Below are positions 25,144 to 34,831 of a stretch of DNA of 64,000 nt, one piece after another (the stretch's first letter is position 1; every line of letters begins with the position of its first letter). Where the stretch lies: assembly GCF_018613605.1 (NCBI RefSeq), contig NZ_JAGGPU010000001.1:372001-436000 (forward strand), written 5' to 3'. Under the pieces are notes generated by a model. That model saw only the letters and a program-made list of their open reading frames with translations. It did no database searches and was not told where the DNA came from. Source of the stretch: Pedobacter sp. ISL-64 (GTDB lineage Bacteria > Bacteroidota > Bacteroidia > Sphingobacteriales > Sphingobacteriaceae). Position numbers and translations under genes: made by a program.

Positions 25144-26826
25144 TTTACCTCTACTTACCCTGTAGGGTTTTTGAGGAGGGTTTTTAAAATTTCTTTTACC
25201 TGCAGTACTAATTTCTGGAGCGCCGAGCATAGTCATGGCGCAACGGAAACCAACTTCTGCAGATGATTCATCTTGCTGCATAAAACGGCGTGTTGCCGGG
25301 TTTAACCAGTAAGCCATGTCATTCCAAGAACCACCTTTATAAACTCTGGATTTATCGTTTACAAGCGTTACACCTTCTTCATTTAATAAAATATTTTGTC
25401 TATCACGGTAACCTCTTTGATCTGCCTGATAACTGGTTGATGCTACTGGAGATTGTGGATCAGTCGATTTTGAAATCGAATCAGAACGTTTCGCCTGTGC
25501 CTGTTTTTCTGCCCAGGTTTGTTTTCTTCCAGCGTAAGCATTTTCCTTAATCGGATTGCCATATTTATCCAATGCGATTTTTCCGCTTTGCGAATCCTCT
25601 AATTTTTTATTGGTGAAATAGTTACCACGATATGGATTAAATGCATCTGCATCGGTAAATGTACCTGTTCTGTAAACATCATTAACCCATTCATTCACGT
25701 TTCCAGCCATATTATATAAGCCGAAGTCGTTTGGTGCATATTGAATAACGGGAACAGTTAAATCTCCTTTATCATTTAATGAACCACCAACACCCATATA
25801 ATCACCAGGTGCCCTTTTAAAGTTGGCCTGAATCATACCTCTGGTTTTCTTTTTGGCAGAGCTCACACCTAAGCCATTCCACGGGTAGATTTTATTCTGA
25901 TTGATGTTTTCGTATTCTGTATTGCCAATTAAACCTAAAGCAGCATATTCCCATTCAGCTTCTGTTGGTAAACGATAAGGCTGCATAATTACACCATCCT
26001 CTAGTGTCGCAGTTCTTCTAGGCTGATTGTTTTTGCCTCCAGATGCTGGGGCTACTGTTCCTCCAGCGGTTGATGTAGCTGCACCTGATTTTGTATTGTA
26101 ATCGATTGGCGCATTTTTCCCCTTATCATCATACTGGCCATTTAAATATGCATCAGTATTAAAAGGTTTGTCTGGTTTTGGAGTCGCCGCAGCTGTAGTA
26201 GCAGCATTGCTTTTTCCATTACCGGCTAAAGTTTTATAATCAGTTAAAATTCCTTTTTCGCGTAGAATAAATTCGTTAGCTCTCGAAGTTCTCCATTCGC
26301 AATAACGTGATGCCTGCTCCCATGAAACACCTACAACAGGGTAGTCACGGTAAGCTGGGTGTCTTAGATAGTTATCTACATAAGGTTCGTTATAAGATAA
26401 TGCGCGGCGCCACACTAAAGTATCAGGAAGCTCATTGTAATAAAACTCACGATCTTCAGGGTAGTTGTATCTGATCCAGTGTAAGTATTCTAACCAATCG
26501 GTATTCGATACTTCAGTTTCATCCATGTAAAAAGATGGAACAGTAACCTGTCTTTTATAATTGTAAATATTTGGCTCAACACCCGGTACTTCGATGGCAC
26601 TACCACCAACAACTAAAACTCCACCTTCAATTGGAATCAAGCCTGGTCCTGGAGCTCTCTTGTATTGAGTAGCTACAGCAAAAGCACCAGATTGGTTGTT
26701 TTTGCTTTTCCTATCGGCATAAGGAATACCTGTTTTGCTAGAACTGTTTCCTCCTTTTGAGCTACAGCTCGTAAGTAGGGCAGCTAATGACAAACAAGTA
26801 AAAGAATATAGTAACAGTTTTTTCAT
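25141..26826 (-). CDS. gldJ: Gliding motility / type IX secretion lipoprotein GldJ
   Basis: A 561-residue lipoprotein (signal ending LLTSCSS, lipid Cys at about 21) with a formylglycine-generating-enzyme (SUMF1) fold spanning most of the length. Parts are IPIEGGVLVVGGS, FYMDETEVSNTDWLEYL, YPVVGVSWEQASRYCEWR, YRLPTEAEWEYAA, GNVNEWVNDVY and the final GFRCAM. In gliding Bacteroidetes GldJ is an outer-membrane lipoprotein stabilizing the type IX secretion machinery; FGE catalysis is not expected. Low-complexity Ala/Thr/Gly/Lys insertions break the fold at about 200-270. Divergent porV supports GldJ over its relative GldK. Confidence 0.82.
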   Translation of the reverse strand: MKKLLLYSFTCLSLAALLTSCSSKGGNSSSKTGIPYADRKSKNNQSGAFAVATQYKRAPGPGLIPIEGGVLVVGGSAIEVPGVEPNIYNYKRQVTVPSFYMDETEVSNTDWLEYLHWIRYNYPEDREFYYNELPDTLVWRRALSYNEPYVDNYLRHPAYRDYPVVGVSWEQASRYCEWRTSRANEFILREKGILTDYKTLAGNGKSNAATTAAATPKPDKPFNTDAYLNGQYDDKGKNAPIDYNTKSGAATSTAGGTVAPASGGKNNQPRRTATLEDGVIMQPYRLPTEAEWEYAALGLIGNTEYENINQNKIYPWNGLGVSSAKKKTRGMIQANFKRAPGDYMGVGGSLNDKGDLTVPVIQYAPNDFGLYNMAGNVNEWVNDVYRTGTFTDADAFNPYRGNYFTNKKLEDSQSGKIALDKYGNPIKENAYAGRKQTWAEKQAQAKRSDSISKSTDPQSPVASTSYQADQRGYRDRQNILLNEEGVTLVNDKSRVYKGGSWNDMAYWLNPATRRFMQQDESSAEVGFRCAMTMLGAPEISTAGKRNFKNPPQKPYRVSRGK

Positions 26827-27466
26827 ATAGTTCGTTGGGAAAATCGTCCCTATAGGGATTCAACCGATAAAATTAAACAATTTTAAATGAATATATAAAT
26901 AATGTGGTAATAAAATATCGATTATATTTTTGAGTGATAACGTATTATTTTATATCGTATTGTGTCTACTTACTTTTTCAGTTAAATTTAGGTTAAATAA
27001 TTATAAATAAGCAAGATAAAAAGAAAGTGAGATGATTGAGAAGTGCTGTTAGCAAGCCATTGGCCCAATAGGTAGAATTACTTTTATTACAGTTCAGGTC
27101 ATCTCAATATTAATTTTTTTTATGTTTTTAGTGACAGCTTAAACACGTATATATAAAAAGAGTATTGTTATAGTTTATAGAGATTGCAATAAATTAACCA
27201 TATTTGATTTAAAGATTATTAAGTTGACAAATCGAATTAATAATTTTTATGGAAAAAAGAAAATAGCTCAATTATGAATCTAAATGGTTATTAGTTATGG
27301 GTTTAGGTTTTTTGCAGTCGCGCCTGTATGTAAAAATCGTAGGTTTAATTAGTAAATAATCATAGAATTCGTAATTTGGTGAAATATAAGTTTTGGTTTT
27401 ACGTTACAGAATATATTCTCCAGTTGTTGCTAAATACCAAAATCTAAAATTACGTACCTTTAAAGG
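26827..27466. other. Non-coding gap between gldJ and porV
   Basis: These 640 bases are AT-rich and hold no convincing reading frame. A perfect palindrome TCCCTATAGGGA at 26847-26858 lies 21 bases upstream of gldJ and could be an operator. GAGATGA near 27031 and TCATCTC near 27099 could close a long weak hairpin. Promoters for both divergent genes must be here, but I found no well-spaced pair of boxes. Confidence 0.5.
26847..26858. repeat. Perfect palindrome in the gldJ leader
   Basis: TCCCTATAGGGA is a perfect 12-base palindrome 21 bases ahead of the gldJ start codon. Its position suits an operator or mRNA hairpin. I do not recognise a specific binder. Confidence 0.4.
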
Positions 27467-28657
27467 ATGAATTTCAAGTACATCAGTAAACTTGCTTTTT
27501 CTGCACTCTCAATGGCCTTGGTGTTTGGTAAAACAAATGCTCAGGTAACCATAGGCAATACACAAACAAATGGTAGCGAGGCAAACAATATTGTAACAGC
27601 AGTTCCATTTCTGCTCATTACACCCGATGCCCGTGCCGGTGCAATGGGCGATGCTGGCGTGGCTGTTGCTGGTGATGTAAATTCAGCCAGTATTAATGCT
27701 TCTAAACTTGCATTTTTAGATAAACCTTACGGATTTTCTGTTTCTTATAGCCCATGGTTAAAAAGTTTAGTACCTGATATTAATCTTGCTTATTTAAGTG
27801 GCTTTTATAAATTGGATGATCGTAATACCATTGGTGCCTCATTAAGGTATTTTTCTTTAGGCTCTATTCAACTTACCGACATCAACCAACAAGACCTGGG
27901 AATTTCCAATCCGAATGAATTGGCTTTTGATGTTTCTTTTGCCCGTAATTTTGGTGAGGAATTTTCATTAGGAACATCATTAAGGTATATTTATTCAAAT
28001 TTAGCTTCAGGTCAATTTTCATCATCAGGGCAGGTTCATAGCGGAAATGCGGTAGCTGTAGATGTGTCGGGCCTATACAAAACAACAACTACAATGTTTG
28101 GCAGGCAAACTGTTCTTTCTGCAGGCGCTAATATTTCCAACATTGGAACAAAAATGAGCTATTCTGATGGTGGAGAAAATTTCTTTTTACCAACAAATTT
28201 TAAAATAGGAGGCGCGTCTACAATTACTGTCGACGATTTCAGTACCTTAACTTTTGCCCTTGATTTTAATAAGTTACTGGTGCCAACGCAGCCGATATAC
28301 GATTCGAACAATAACATTGTGAGCGGAAAAAACCCTAACCGTTCAGTACCTGCCGGAATTTTTGGTTCATTTAGTGATGCCCCGGGCGGTTTTAGTGAAG
28401 AATTAAAGGAAGTAGGAATTTCAACAGGCTTAGAGTACTGGTATAACCAACAATTTGCAGTGAGAGCAGGTTACAACTATCAGAGCCCAATGAAAGGCGA
28501 TAGCCGCTACTTTACCCTGGGCCTTGGATTAAAATACAACGTTTTTAATATAGATTTCTCTTATTTGATTGCAAATGCACAAACAAGTCCACTTGCAAAT
28601 ACCTTACGTTTTGGTCTATTGTTTAACTTTGGAGACAAAAAGATTGTTAAAAAGTAA
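27467..28657 (+). CDS. porV: Type IX secretion outer membrane protein PorV
   Basis: A 396-residue outer-membrane beta-barrel with a signal peptide (about 1-25, ending NAQ). VPFLLITPDARAGAMGDAGV near the N-terminus is characteristic of PorV/LptO, and alternating strands follow to a C-terminal FGLLFNFGDKK. PorV shuttles type IX cargo to the surface attachment complex with the sortase PorU. AAAGG lies directly before the ATG. In Flavobacterium johnsoniae porV, porU and gldJ are neighbours; here gldJ and porV are divergent and porU is not in the window. Confidence 0.9.
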   Translation: MNFKYISKLAFSALSMALVFGKTNAQVTIGNTQTNGSEANNIVTAVPFLLITPDARAGAMGDAGVAVAGDVNSASINASKLAFLDKPYGFSVSYSPWLKSLVPDINLAYLSGFYKLDDRNTIGASLRYFSLGSIQLTDINQQDLGISNPNELAFDVSFARNFGEEFSLGTSLRYIYSNLASGQFSSSGQVHSGNAVAVDVSGLYKTTTTMFGRQTVLSAGANISNIGTKMSYSDGGENFFLPTNFKIGGASTITVDDFSTLTFALDFNKLLVPTQPIYDSNNNIVSGKNPNRSVPAGIFGSFSDAPGGFSEELKEVGISTGLEYWYNQQFAVRAGYNYQSPMKGDSRYFTLGLGLKYNVFNIDFSYLIANAQTSPLANTLRFGLLFNFGDKKIVKK

Positions 28658-28718
28658 TTTTAAGCTATTAGTTTATAATTAACAGATTAACGTATTTAAG
28701 CAATTAACCTAAATACCC

Positions 28719-29198
28719 ATGAAAATTAGAGTAGGTTTCGGATTCGATGTACATCAGTTAAAAGATCAGCACCCTTTTGTTGTTGGTGGAGTTACATTAG
28801 ATCATCATAAAGGTGCTTTTGGGCATTCGGATGCCGATGTTTTGCTTCACGCCATCTGCGATGCGCTTTTAGGGGCAGCCAACCTTCGCGATATTGGTTT
28901 CCATTTTAAGAATACAGATGATAGGTGGAAGGGCATCAGTAGCCTCGTTTTATTGAAGGAAACGGTTAAATTGTTGACCGAAAAAGGATGGCAAATTGGC
29001 AATATAGATGCGATGCTTTGTTTAGAAGCGCCAAAAATTAACCCTCATATTCCTGCTATGCAACAAAATATTGCTGAAGCCATTGGAATTTCTACCGAGG
29101 ATATTTCGATAAAAGCCACTACCAATGAGCAAATGGGATTTATCGGCAGGGAAGAAGGTGTTGTTTCTTATGCCGTTTGCCTGATAGAAAAACCTTAA
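28719..29198 (+). CDS. ispF: 2-C-methyl-D-erythritol 2,4-cyclodiphosphate synthase
   Basis: A 159-residue IspF of the non-mevalonate isoprenoid pathway, making MEcPP from CDP-ME 2-phosphate. FGFDVHQL supplies the zinc-binding Asp and His, GHSDADVLLHAICDALLGA the second His and the substrate loop, and KATTNEQMGFIGREEGV the C-terminal signature. It follows porV by 61 bases and ends 6 bases before a convergent gene. Confidence 0.97.
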   Translation: MKIRVGFGFDVHQLKDQHPFVVGGVTLDHHKGAFGHSDADVLLHAICDALLGAANLRDIGFHFKNTDDRWKGISSLVLLKETVKLLTEKGWQIGNIDAMLCLEAPKINPHIPAMQQNIAEAIGISTEDISIKATTNEQMGFIGREEGVVSYAVCLIEKP

Positions 29199-29204
29199 TT
29201 CCTA

Positions 29205-29663
29205 CTAGAATTTTCGGGCGGTCAAGTAAGAAATCGGCAAGCCTATGCAAAAAATCAGAATTACTGCATTTAAAATCGCCCGTTCATAATGAAACGGTGC
29301 TGCAGGTATTTTGGTTAGTGGAACAATCAGGAGGGTCATGATCGTCCAAACGATAATGCCATATATTATTCCTGACAGGATAATATTCCTTCGTAAAACA
29401 GGTGTTTTTATTGATGCAATAGTAAAAATCAGGGTGAAGCAAAAAGCAATAAAGTAGTGGAGTGCTAAACCTATAAGAGCCGTTTTAATCCCTCCAGCAA
29501 AAGCATTTGGCCCCATAATAGCACTGGAGATATACTGAAATACCCCCATAAAATTCATCTTTCCTAAAAATATAACTGCTGCCAATCCATCTAATGTTCC
29601 GGCAATAAGCGCAGTAAATAAAACCTGTTTAAAGGAAAATATAGTTTGGTTGGATTTTTCCAT
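29205..29663 (-). CDS. Four-helix membrane protein, unknown
   Basis: A 152-residue protein with hydrophobic segments at about 13-33, 53-78, 92-112 and 126-146. I do not recognise a named family; GTLDGLAAVIFLG and the spacing resemble small uncharacterised Bacteroidetes membrane proteins. ATG at 29663 is preferred to TTG at 29669. It is convergent with ispF, with only 6 bases between the stops, and no partner gene is evident. Confidence 0.65.
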   Translation of the reverse strand: MEKSNQTIFSFKQVLFTALIAGTLDGLAAVIFLGKMNFMGVFQYISSAIMGPNAFAGGIKTALIGLALHYFIAFCFTLIFTIASIKTPVLRRNIILSGIIYGIIVWTIMTLLIVPLTKIPAAPFHYERAILNAVILIFCIGLPISYLTARKF

Positions 29664-29842
29664 TAACAATGATAATGTTTTTTTAAATAGCTTGTTATGA
29701 ATTGTTTATGTTTTTTTTTGCTTGTATGTAATAATATTAAATTTTGATTCGGAACTGTCACATTGAGCTTGTCGAAATGCTTTACATTGCATTTTAACCA
29801 GCTCTTCAACAGGCTACCTTTGACAGATTCCAATATAAGGGT

Positions 29843-29884
29843 CGTCATTGCTTCGTCGGCTGAAAAAGCCTTCTCGCAATGACG
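29843..29884. repeat. GTCATTGC-type inverted repeat
   Basis: CGTCATTGC at 29843-29851 pairs perfectly with GCAATGACG at 29876-29884, and GGCT/AGCC forms an inner stem around AAA. A further degenerate unit (TGTCACATTGAGCTTGTCGA near 29757) precedes it. It lies 19 bases past the stop of the large minus-strand gene and may act as its 3' hairpin. Confidence 0.75.
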
Positions 29885-29903
29885 ATATCTTGATGATAAA
29901 GCA

Positions 29904-32900
29904 TTACGCCTGCTGCTCTTTAACGTTTCCGGTCCGCTTTAACGTTCCCCAGGTTTCCAGTTCACCTTTTATAGCTTTTCTGAACGAACGGAATAGTACA
30001 ATATACATTAGTTGGCGCCAGAAAAACCGCTGTGGAAATATGTAAAGTAAATTTGTATATTTTTCTTTTTCCATGCGGAAAGCGATGGCAGCAAAAATCA
30101 TATCTACAACAATAAAGATGATATAATAGAAAAGTACCTGGCCAAAACCGTTATGCAGGCTTAAAATTCCTGAAAATCCGGTTAGGGTTAAATTATTTAT
30201 AGCACTTAACGAAAATAGACCGCTAATTAATGAGATGAACATAAAAAGATCGGCAAGTGGAGAAAATAGCGGCAAAATGATCTGATAGATCAAAATATTT
30301 GGCATTCCTACCATCCCAAAGTAACCGTATTTCTTGTTTAGCAGTGTTTTTCTGTTTTTCCAGAAACTTTGCATTACGCCAAAACTCCAGCGGAAACGTT
30401 GTTTAAGCAACATATTCACCGTTTCTGGTGCTTCGGTATAAGCAATTGCAGTATCACAATTTTTTACGCGGTAACCTGCTTTCAAAATACGCATGGTTAA
30501 ATCGCAGTCTTCGGCAAGTGTATCAATGGTAAATCCGCCAATTTCTAAAATTACATTTTTTCTGAAAGCACCTATTGCTCCAGGCACAACAGTAATTGTA
30601 TTTAATAAGTCGAAAGCACGCCTATCCATATTCTGTGCAGTGATATATTCAATAGACTGCCATTTGGTAATGATATTGTTGGCATTCCCAACTTTCACAG
30701 TGCCAGCTACTGCCGCAATTTGCTCACTATAAAAATAACGCATCAGTTCGGTAACAGCATCATCTTTTAGCTGTGTATCGGCATCTATACAGACCACAAA
30801 TTCGGAAGCTGCTTTTGAAATGCCATAATTTAATGCAGATGCTTTGCCTCCATTTGCTTTGCGGAAAACCTTTACCTGAGGGTGGTTGCCAAAGTGTTCA
30901 TTAATAATTTCGAAGGTTTTATCTTTCGAACCATCATCCACAAAAATCAGTTCAAAATCCGGGTAGGTGGTTTTTAACAGACTATTAATGGTTTGTACAG
31001 CAGTAACTTCTTCATTGTAAGCCGGAATGATAATACTCACTTTTTCTGATGGATTTACTATCAATTTATCGATATTACGTTTTGCTCTTTTTCGCTGTCT
31101 GATGGCTAAATAGGCGATAAATATGGTCCTTAAGATAGCAAGTACAATCGCTACAGAAAATACGATGTTTAAAATCATGTTTCCATAGTAAAAGAAATTG
31201 ATGAAAAAGTAATCACCAGAGCCAGAAAAACCACTATTTGCCATAGATTTTACCGCAGGCATGAGCTCTGATCTTTTTTTGCCCATTAAATCGCCAACGG
31301 TTGTAAAAGTATATCCTTTGGCTTTGAAGAATTTTATAATCCGGGGCAAGGCTGCAACGGTAGCTTCACGGTTTCCACCAGCATCATGTAATAAAAGAAT
31401 ATTACCGTTGTCTTGTTGTTTCACTACTTCGTTAAAAATCTGATCGGCAGTTTTGTCTGGTTGCCAATCTTCAGGATCTATATATTCCCCGATATTGATG
31501 TAATTTTCTTTACGGCTTTGTGCAACAGGTAGAATTTCGGAAATATTTTGGGGCTCGGCATCTGCATTAAATGGTGCACGGAACAGAATTGTGCTGTGGC
31601 CAGTAACTGCCTCTATTAAGCGACGGGTAGCATTTAGCTCGAATTTTACCCGTCGTGGCCCAATGGCCGACATATCAGGATGGAAGAAAGTATGGTTTCC
31701 AATTTCATAACCATCATTATATTCCTGTCTTAGCAGCTCCATATTCTGTTCAGCCATAATTCCAACTACGAAGAAACAGCCAGGCACTTTTTCCCGTTTC
31801 AAAATATTTAATACCTGTGGTGTATAAACCGGATCGGGGCCATCATCGAAGGTTAAGGCGATTTTCTTATCGGCCTCTCCAAACCTTTTAATTACATATT
31901 GCTCTGGAAGTCTGATATACTTTTGATCGGCAATAGAAAAGTTATCTTTATTTAAAGTGAACTTTACACTGCCGGGTGTAGGGGTAGAAATCAGGTCCAG
32001 AATTTCACCATCGCCTAAGTAGGAGATTCCACCCATATTTAATGAAGCAATTTTGCGTAAATCGAAGGGTTTTTTCTTTAGTGTATCCAAACTAAGGTCG
32101 TTAGAAATAAAAGACCATAAGCGTTTGTCTTCCGAGCCTAAACGCCATAAGGCTACACCAGCAATATCCCAATCATCCGCCTTGCGGATTAAATTAAAAT
32201 AGGTTGCCGCATCAGTAAAGTAAACTTTATGTTTAATTCCACTGCCATCGTTGTAAGTGTAGTTTAAATTGGCAGAAGCAGGATTGTAGTTTATTTTGCT
32301 TTTATAATTAACTGCCATTGTCATCGCCTGCTCGTAAGTAACCGGCTGTCCAATGCTATTTTTTGGCCAATCGTAACCGTAGCAAGCCAATGCAAGGATT
32401 ACTTTGCTGGCATTAACTTTACTGCAAATATCATCAAGCTTTTCTTCTACCCATTCCTGATGAGAAATATCGCCTGCGTTACTTTGTTCGGTATGTTGAT
32501 CATAAGCCATTAATATGAGGTAATCATTATATTTTTGAAGGATTTCTGGCTTATAATCGTCGTTTTCAGGTGAAATATCCTGAGAAACTATCAGTTTTTC
32601 GGCGTGGAACTGGGTATATAGATTTTTCATAAAAGCGTTAAAACTATCGCTATTTTGGAGATTGAGCTCTTCAAAATCTATATTAATTCCACTATAACCG
32701 TATTTTTTGGTAATTGCTATAAGATCGTAGATCAATTTTTGCTGGGCAGATTCATCGTTTAATAATCTTCTTACTGCCGCACCATCCCAATGATCTTTAT
32801 TGTAATTTGAAACCACTGCAATAGCCGATTTTTTGCCAGCATGTATTACTTTTAATGCCGCAGTATCTACTTTATTTACAATAGAATCACCATTTAAAAA

Positions 32901-33308
32901 GAACGATTCTGTAGCTACCATATCCAAGTGGCTGATGTTGCGTTTTAAATCTGATATTGATGATTCTTTACTGGCTGCCCAGCTTACGTAAAAGGCCATG
33001 TTGATGCGTTTGCTGTTACCTCGATGGCTTAAAATGCGGTATTCACGATCTTTTTTAATTTTTTGCAGCTTAGATTTTTCGATGGTGAAATCCTTATACT
33101 GTTGCGATTTTTTTAACTTCTCTAATTGTTTTTGTGTTAACGGTGTATTCGTGTTGATAAAAGGCAAATTGGGTGCCTGTACTGAAGATAGTGTGTACAC
33201 CACGCAGATGATTGCGATAATGAAGACTAAAAAAAACGTACGGCTTACCCATGTAAATGTATGCCAGCGTCTTTTGGTCTCAGTTTGAAATATTTGTTTT
33301 CCGGACAT
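29904..33308 (-). CDS. Three-domain GH18-like / NodB deacetylase / GT2 synthase
   Basis: An 1134-residue membrane protein joining three carbohydrate domains. After an N-terminal helix (about 21-44) comes a GH18-like barrel (about 100-430) with SGINIDFEEL at 206-215, keeping the DxE of chitinase-type enzymes. A NodB polysaccharide deacetylase (about 480-680) has TFDDGPD, HTFFH and LLHDAGG. Helices near 705-735 lead to a processive GT2 domain (about 755-1000) with VDDGS, IDADTQ, AEDCD and QRFRW, then C-terminal helices. The GT2 part resembles hyaluronan/poly-GlcNAc synthases, so the product is probably a partly deacetylated beta-linked aminoglycan. Coupling of synthesis, deacetylation and cutting in one chain is inferred; substrate unproven. 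Confidence 0.88.
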   Translation of the reverse strand: MSGKQIFQTETKRRWHTFTWVSRTFFLVFIIAIICVVYTLSSVQAPNLPFINTNTPLTQKQLEKLKKSQQYKDFTIEKSKLQKIKKDREYRILSHRGNSKRINMAFYVSWAASKESSISDLKRNISHLDMVATESFFLNGDSIVNKVDTAALKVIHAGKKSAIAVVSNYNKDHWDGAAVRRLLNDESAQQKLIYDLIAITKKYGYSGINIDFEELNLQNSDSFNAFMKNLYTQFHAEKLIVSQDISPENDDYKPEILQKYNDYLILMAYDQHTEQSNAGDISHQEWVEEKLDDICSKVNASKVILALACYGYDWPKNSIGQPVTYEQAMTMAVNYKSKINYNPASANLNYTYNDGSGIKHKVYFTDAATYFNLIRKADDWDIAGVALWRLGSEDKRLWSFISNDLSLDTLKKKPFDLRKIASLNMGGISYLGDGEILDLISTPTPGSVKFTLNKDNFSIADQKYIRLPEQYVIKRFGEADKKIALTFDDGPDPVYTPQVLNILKREKVPGCFFVVGIMAEQNMELLRQEYNDGYEIGNHTFFHPDMSAIGPRRVKFELNATRRLIEAVTGHSTILFRAPFNADAEPQNISEILPVAQSRKENYINIGEYIDPEDWQPDKTADQIFNEVVKQQDNGNILLLHDAGGNREATVAALPRIIKFFKAKGYTFTTVGDLMGKKRSELMPAVKSMANSGFSGSGDYFFINFFYYGNMILNIVFSVAIVLAILRTIFIAYLAIRQRKRAKRNIDKLIVNPSEKVSIIIPAYNEEVTAVQTINSLLKTTYPDFELIFVDDGSKDKTFEIINEHFGNHPQVKVFRKANGGKASALNYGISKAASEFVVCIDADTQLKDDAVTELMRYFYSEQIAAVAGTVKVGNANNIITKWQSIEYITAQNMDRRAFDLLNTITVVPGAIGAFRKNVILEIGGFTIDTLAEDCDLTMRILKAGYRVKNCDTAIAYTEAPETVNMLLKQRFRWSFGVMQSFWKNRKTLLNKKYGYFGMVGMPNILIYQIILPLFSPLADLFMFISLISGLFSLSAINNLTLTGFSGILSLHNGFGQVLFYYIIFIVVDMIFAAIAFRMEKEKYTNLLYIFPQRFFWRQLMYIVLFRSFRKAIKGELETWGTLKRTGNVKEQQA

Positions 33309-33574
33309 TTTTCTGTTCTGATTTATTAATCAAATGTCACTAACGAATATGAAGATTGGATGAATGATTAATAAGAATGGTTAAGATGATGGATCGTTAT
33401 TCCAGTTTTAAGATGCTGATTTACTTACTGTTTATCAGGTGCATAAGTGGTGTTCCCGGATCTTTTCATCATTAAGAAGTTAAGGTTTTCTTGCGTAAAT
33501 TAAGATATGCGTCGTTATCCTGATAGGTTAAATTTTTTAAATACATCGGATTATTGATGGCAAGTTTTGGCGGT
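33309..33574. other. Gap upstream of the three-domain gene
   Basis: About 266 bases without a reading frame of interest. It should hold the promoter of the minus-strand gene starting at 33308, but no well-spaced boxes were seen. Repeats begin at 33575. Confidence 0.4.
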
Positions 33575-33695
33575 TCGTCATTCCCAACTTGATTGGGAAC
33601 CACGGAGTGCTCATGAATACCTCTGAAAAAAGGAAAACTTATGAATAATCTTAATGCAAGCGCTTTAAGATTCCCGCCTGCGCGGGAAAGACGAT
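33575..33695. repeat. Compound inverted repeat with two hairpins
   Basis: TTCCCA/TTGGGAA at 33581-33599 forms one hairpin and TTCCCG/CGGGAA at 33671-33688 another. The outer TCGTC at 33576 and GACGA at 33690 can pair to enclose both. This is the CGTCATTCCC variety of the GTCAT...GAC family. Confidence 0.6.
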
Positions 33696-33797
33696 CTCTC
33701 TTTTTAATCTGTCATTGGTAACTTGTTTCAGGATCTTCTGGTTTTTGTTATCTGGTAAGAGGATGTTTTCAACTGGGTTGTCCTGTAATATAAAGCC

Positions 33798-33837
33798 ACA
33801 AAAAAGCCGACAAATTTTATAAAAAATGCCGGCTTAT
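33798..33837 (-). terminator. Terminator of the pirin operon
   Basis: On the minus strand AAGCCG (33835-33830) pairs with CGGCTT (33809-33804) and is followed by a T-run. It lies about 55 bases after the pirin stop. Confidence 0.6.
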
Positions 33838-33856
33838 TTATCTATTCAGTATGATG

Positions 33857-33883
33857 GATGCTGAAACAAGTTCAGCATGACGA
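33857..33883. repeat. GTCATGCTGAA hairpin after the pirin gene
   Basis: ATGCTGAA at 33858-33865 and TTCAGCAT at 33871-33878 pair perfectly around ACAAG, followed by GACG. It is 8 bases after the pirin stop and matches the arm of the element at 14537. Confidence 0.75.
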
Positions 33884-33891
33884 TTTTCTGT

Positions 33892-34761
33892 TTACTCCTC
33901 TAAATAACCAAACCTACCTTGGTTGTAATCTTCAATGGCCTGATGGATTTCGGCTTCAGTATTCATTAAAAACGGACCGTACTGAACAATTGGCTCATCT
34001 ATAGGTTCTCCACTTAAAATCAAAACCACGCTATTTTCTAGCGCTTCGATCTTAATCTCTTCACCTTTGTTTTTGAAGTGGATAAAATCATCCACGGATG
34101 CGGTTTCGGACCCATTAATTTTGATCGAACCTTCAATCACCATAAATCCGGTATTAAAATTCTCAGGAAAGTTAAAAGTAGCTCCACCACCTTTATTTAG
34201 CCTGGCATTATAGAGTTCTATGGGGGTAAAGGTATTTGCATTGCCTTTTATACCCCGATAATTACCAGCAATGATCTCGATTTTTCCTCCATTTTCGGGA
34301 AGATCAAAATGAGCCATATCAGCCTGCTTAACTGCCTGATATCTTGGTTTACCCATTTTATCTTTAGCAGGCAGGTTAATCCAAAGCTGAACCATTTGAA
34401 AAGGACCACCAGCTAAGCTGTAGTTCGCTTCGTGATATTCTTTATGTAGTATACCACTTGCAGCAGTCATCCATTGTACATCGCCGGGGTAAATCACACC
34501 ACTGTTTCCAGAGCTATCGTGATGGGCAACCGCACCATGATAGGCAATAGTTACCGTTTCGAAGCCTCGATGTGGGTGAACACCAACGCCCCTGGGTTCT
34601 TTCCTGGCAGAAAATTCGATCTTTGAACCATAATCCATTAAGAAAAACGGACTCATGTTGATTTTATATCCACTTGGAAAAAAATTGTGTACCCTAAAGC
34701 CATCGCCAACCATATGTGGCGCTGGCGCTTTTAGTACTTTTTCTATTTGTTTTGTTTCCAT
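33892..34761 (-). CDS. Pirin family protein
   Basis: A 289-residue bicupin. VGVHPHRGFETVTIAYHG and GILHKEYHE supply the metal-binding His residues of the N-terminal cupin, and GGPFQMVQLWINLP is a family signature. Pirins act as iron-dependent quercetinases or as redox-sensing co-regulators; which applies here cannot be told. It follows the YceI gene on the same strand with a period-7 repeat between, and may share its transcript. Confidence 0.93.
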   Translation of the reverse strand: METKQIEKVLKAPAPHMVGDGFRVHNFFPSGYKINMSPFFLMDYGSKIEFSARKEPRGVGVHPHRGFETVTIAYHGAVAHHDSSGNSGVIYPGDVQWMTAASGILHKEYHEANYSLAGGPFQMVQLWINLPAKDKMGKPRYQAVKQADMAHFDLPENGGKIEIIAGNYRGIKGNANTFTPIELYNARLNKGGGATFNFPENFNTGFMVIEGSIKINGSETASVDDFIHFKNKGEEIKIEALENSVVLILSGEPIDEPIVQYGPFLMNTEAEIHQAIEDYNQGRFGYLEE

Positions 34762-34781
34762 GATTGGAACCTTTCTGTTAT

Positions 34782-34826
34782 GCGTTTGGCGTTTGACGGA
34801 TAATCCACGCTTATCGCCAAACGCCT
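34782..34826. repeat. Period-7 word array, GCGTTTG/CAAACGC
   Basis: GCGTTTG occurs at 34782 and 34789. GCGTTTGGCG at 34782-34791 pairs perfectly with CGCCAAACGC at 34815-34824 across 23 bases. On the minus strand the array starts 6 bases after the YceI stop. Confidence 0.75.
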
Positions 34827-34831
34827 ATCAC

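Noticed and set aside
27451..27466. A -7-like box (TACCTTTA) ahead of porV
   Set aside because: A start from this box would fall at or after the ATG, and no -33 box is properly spaced.
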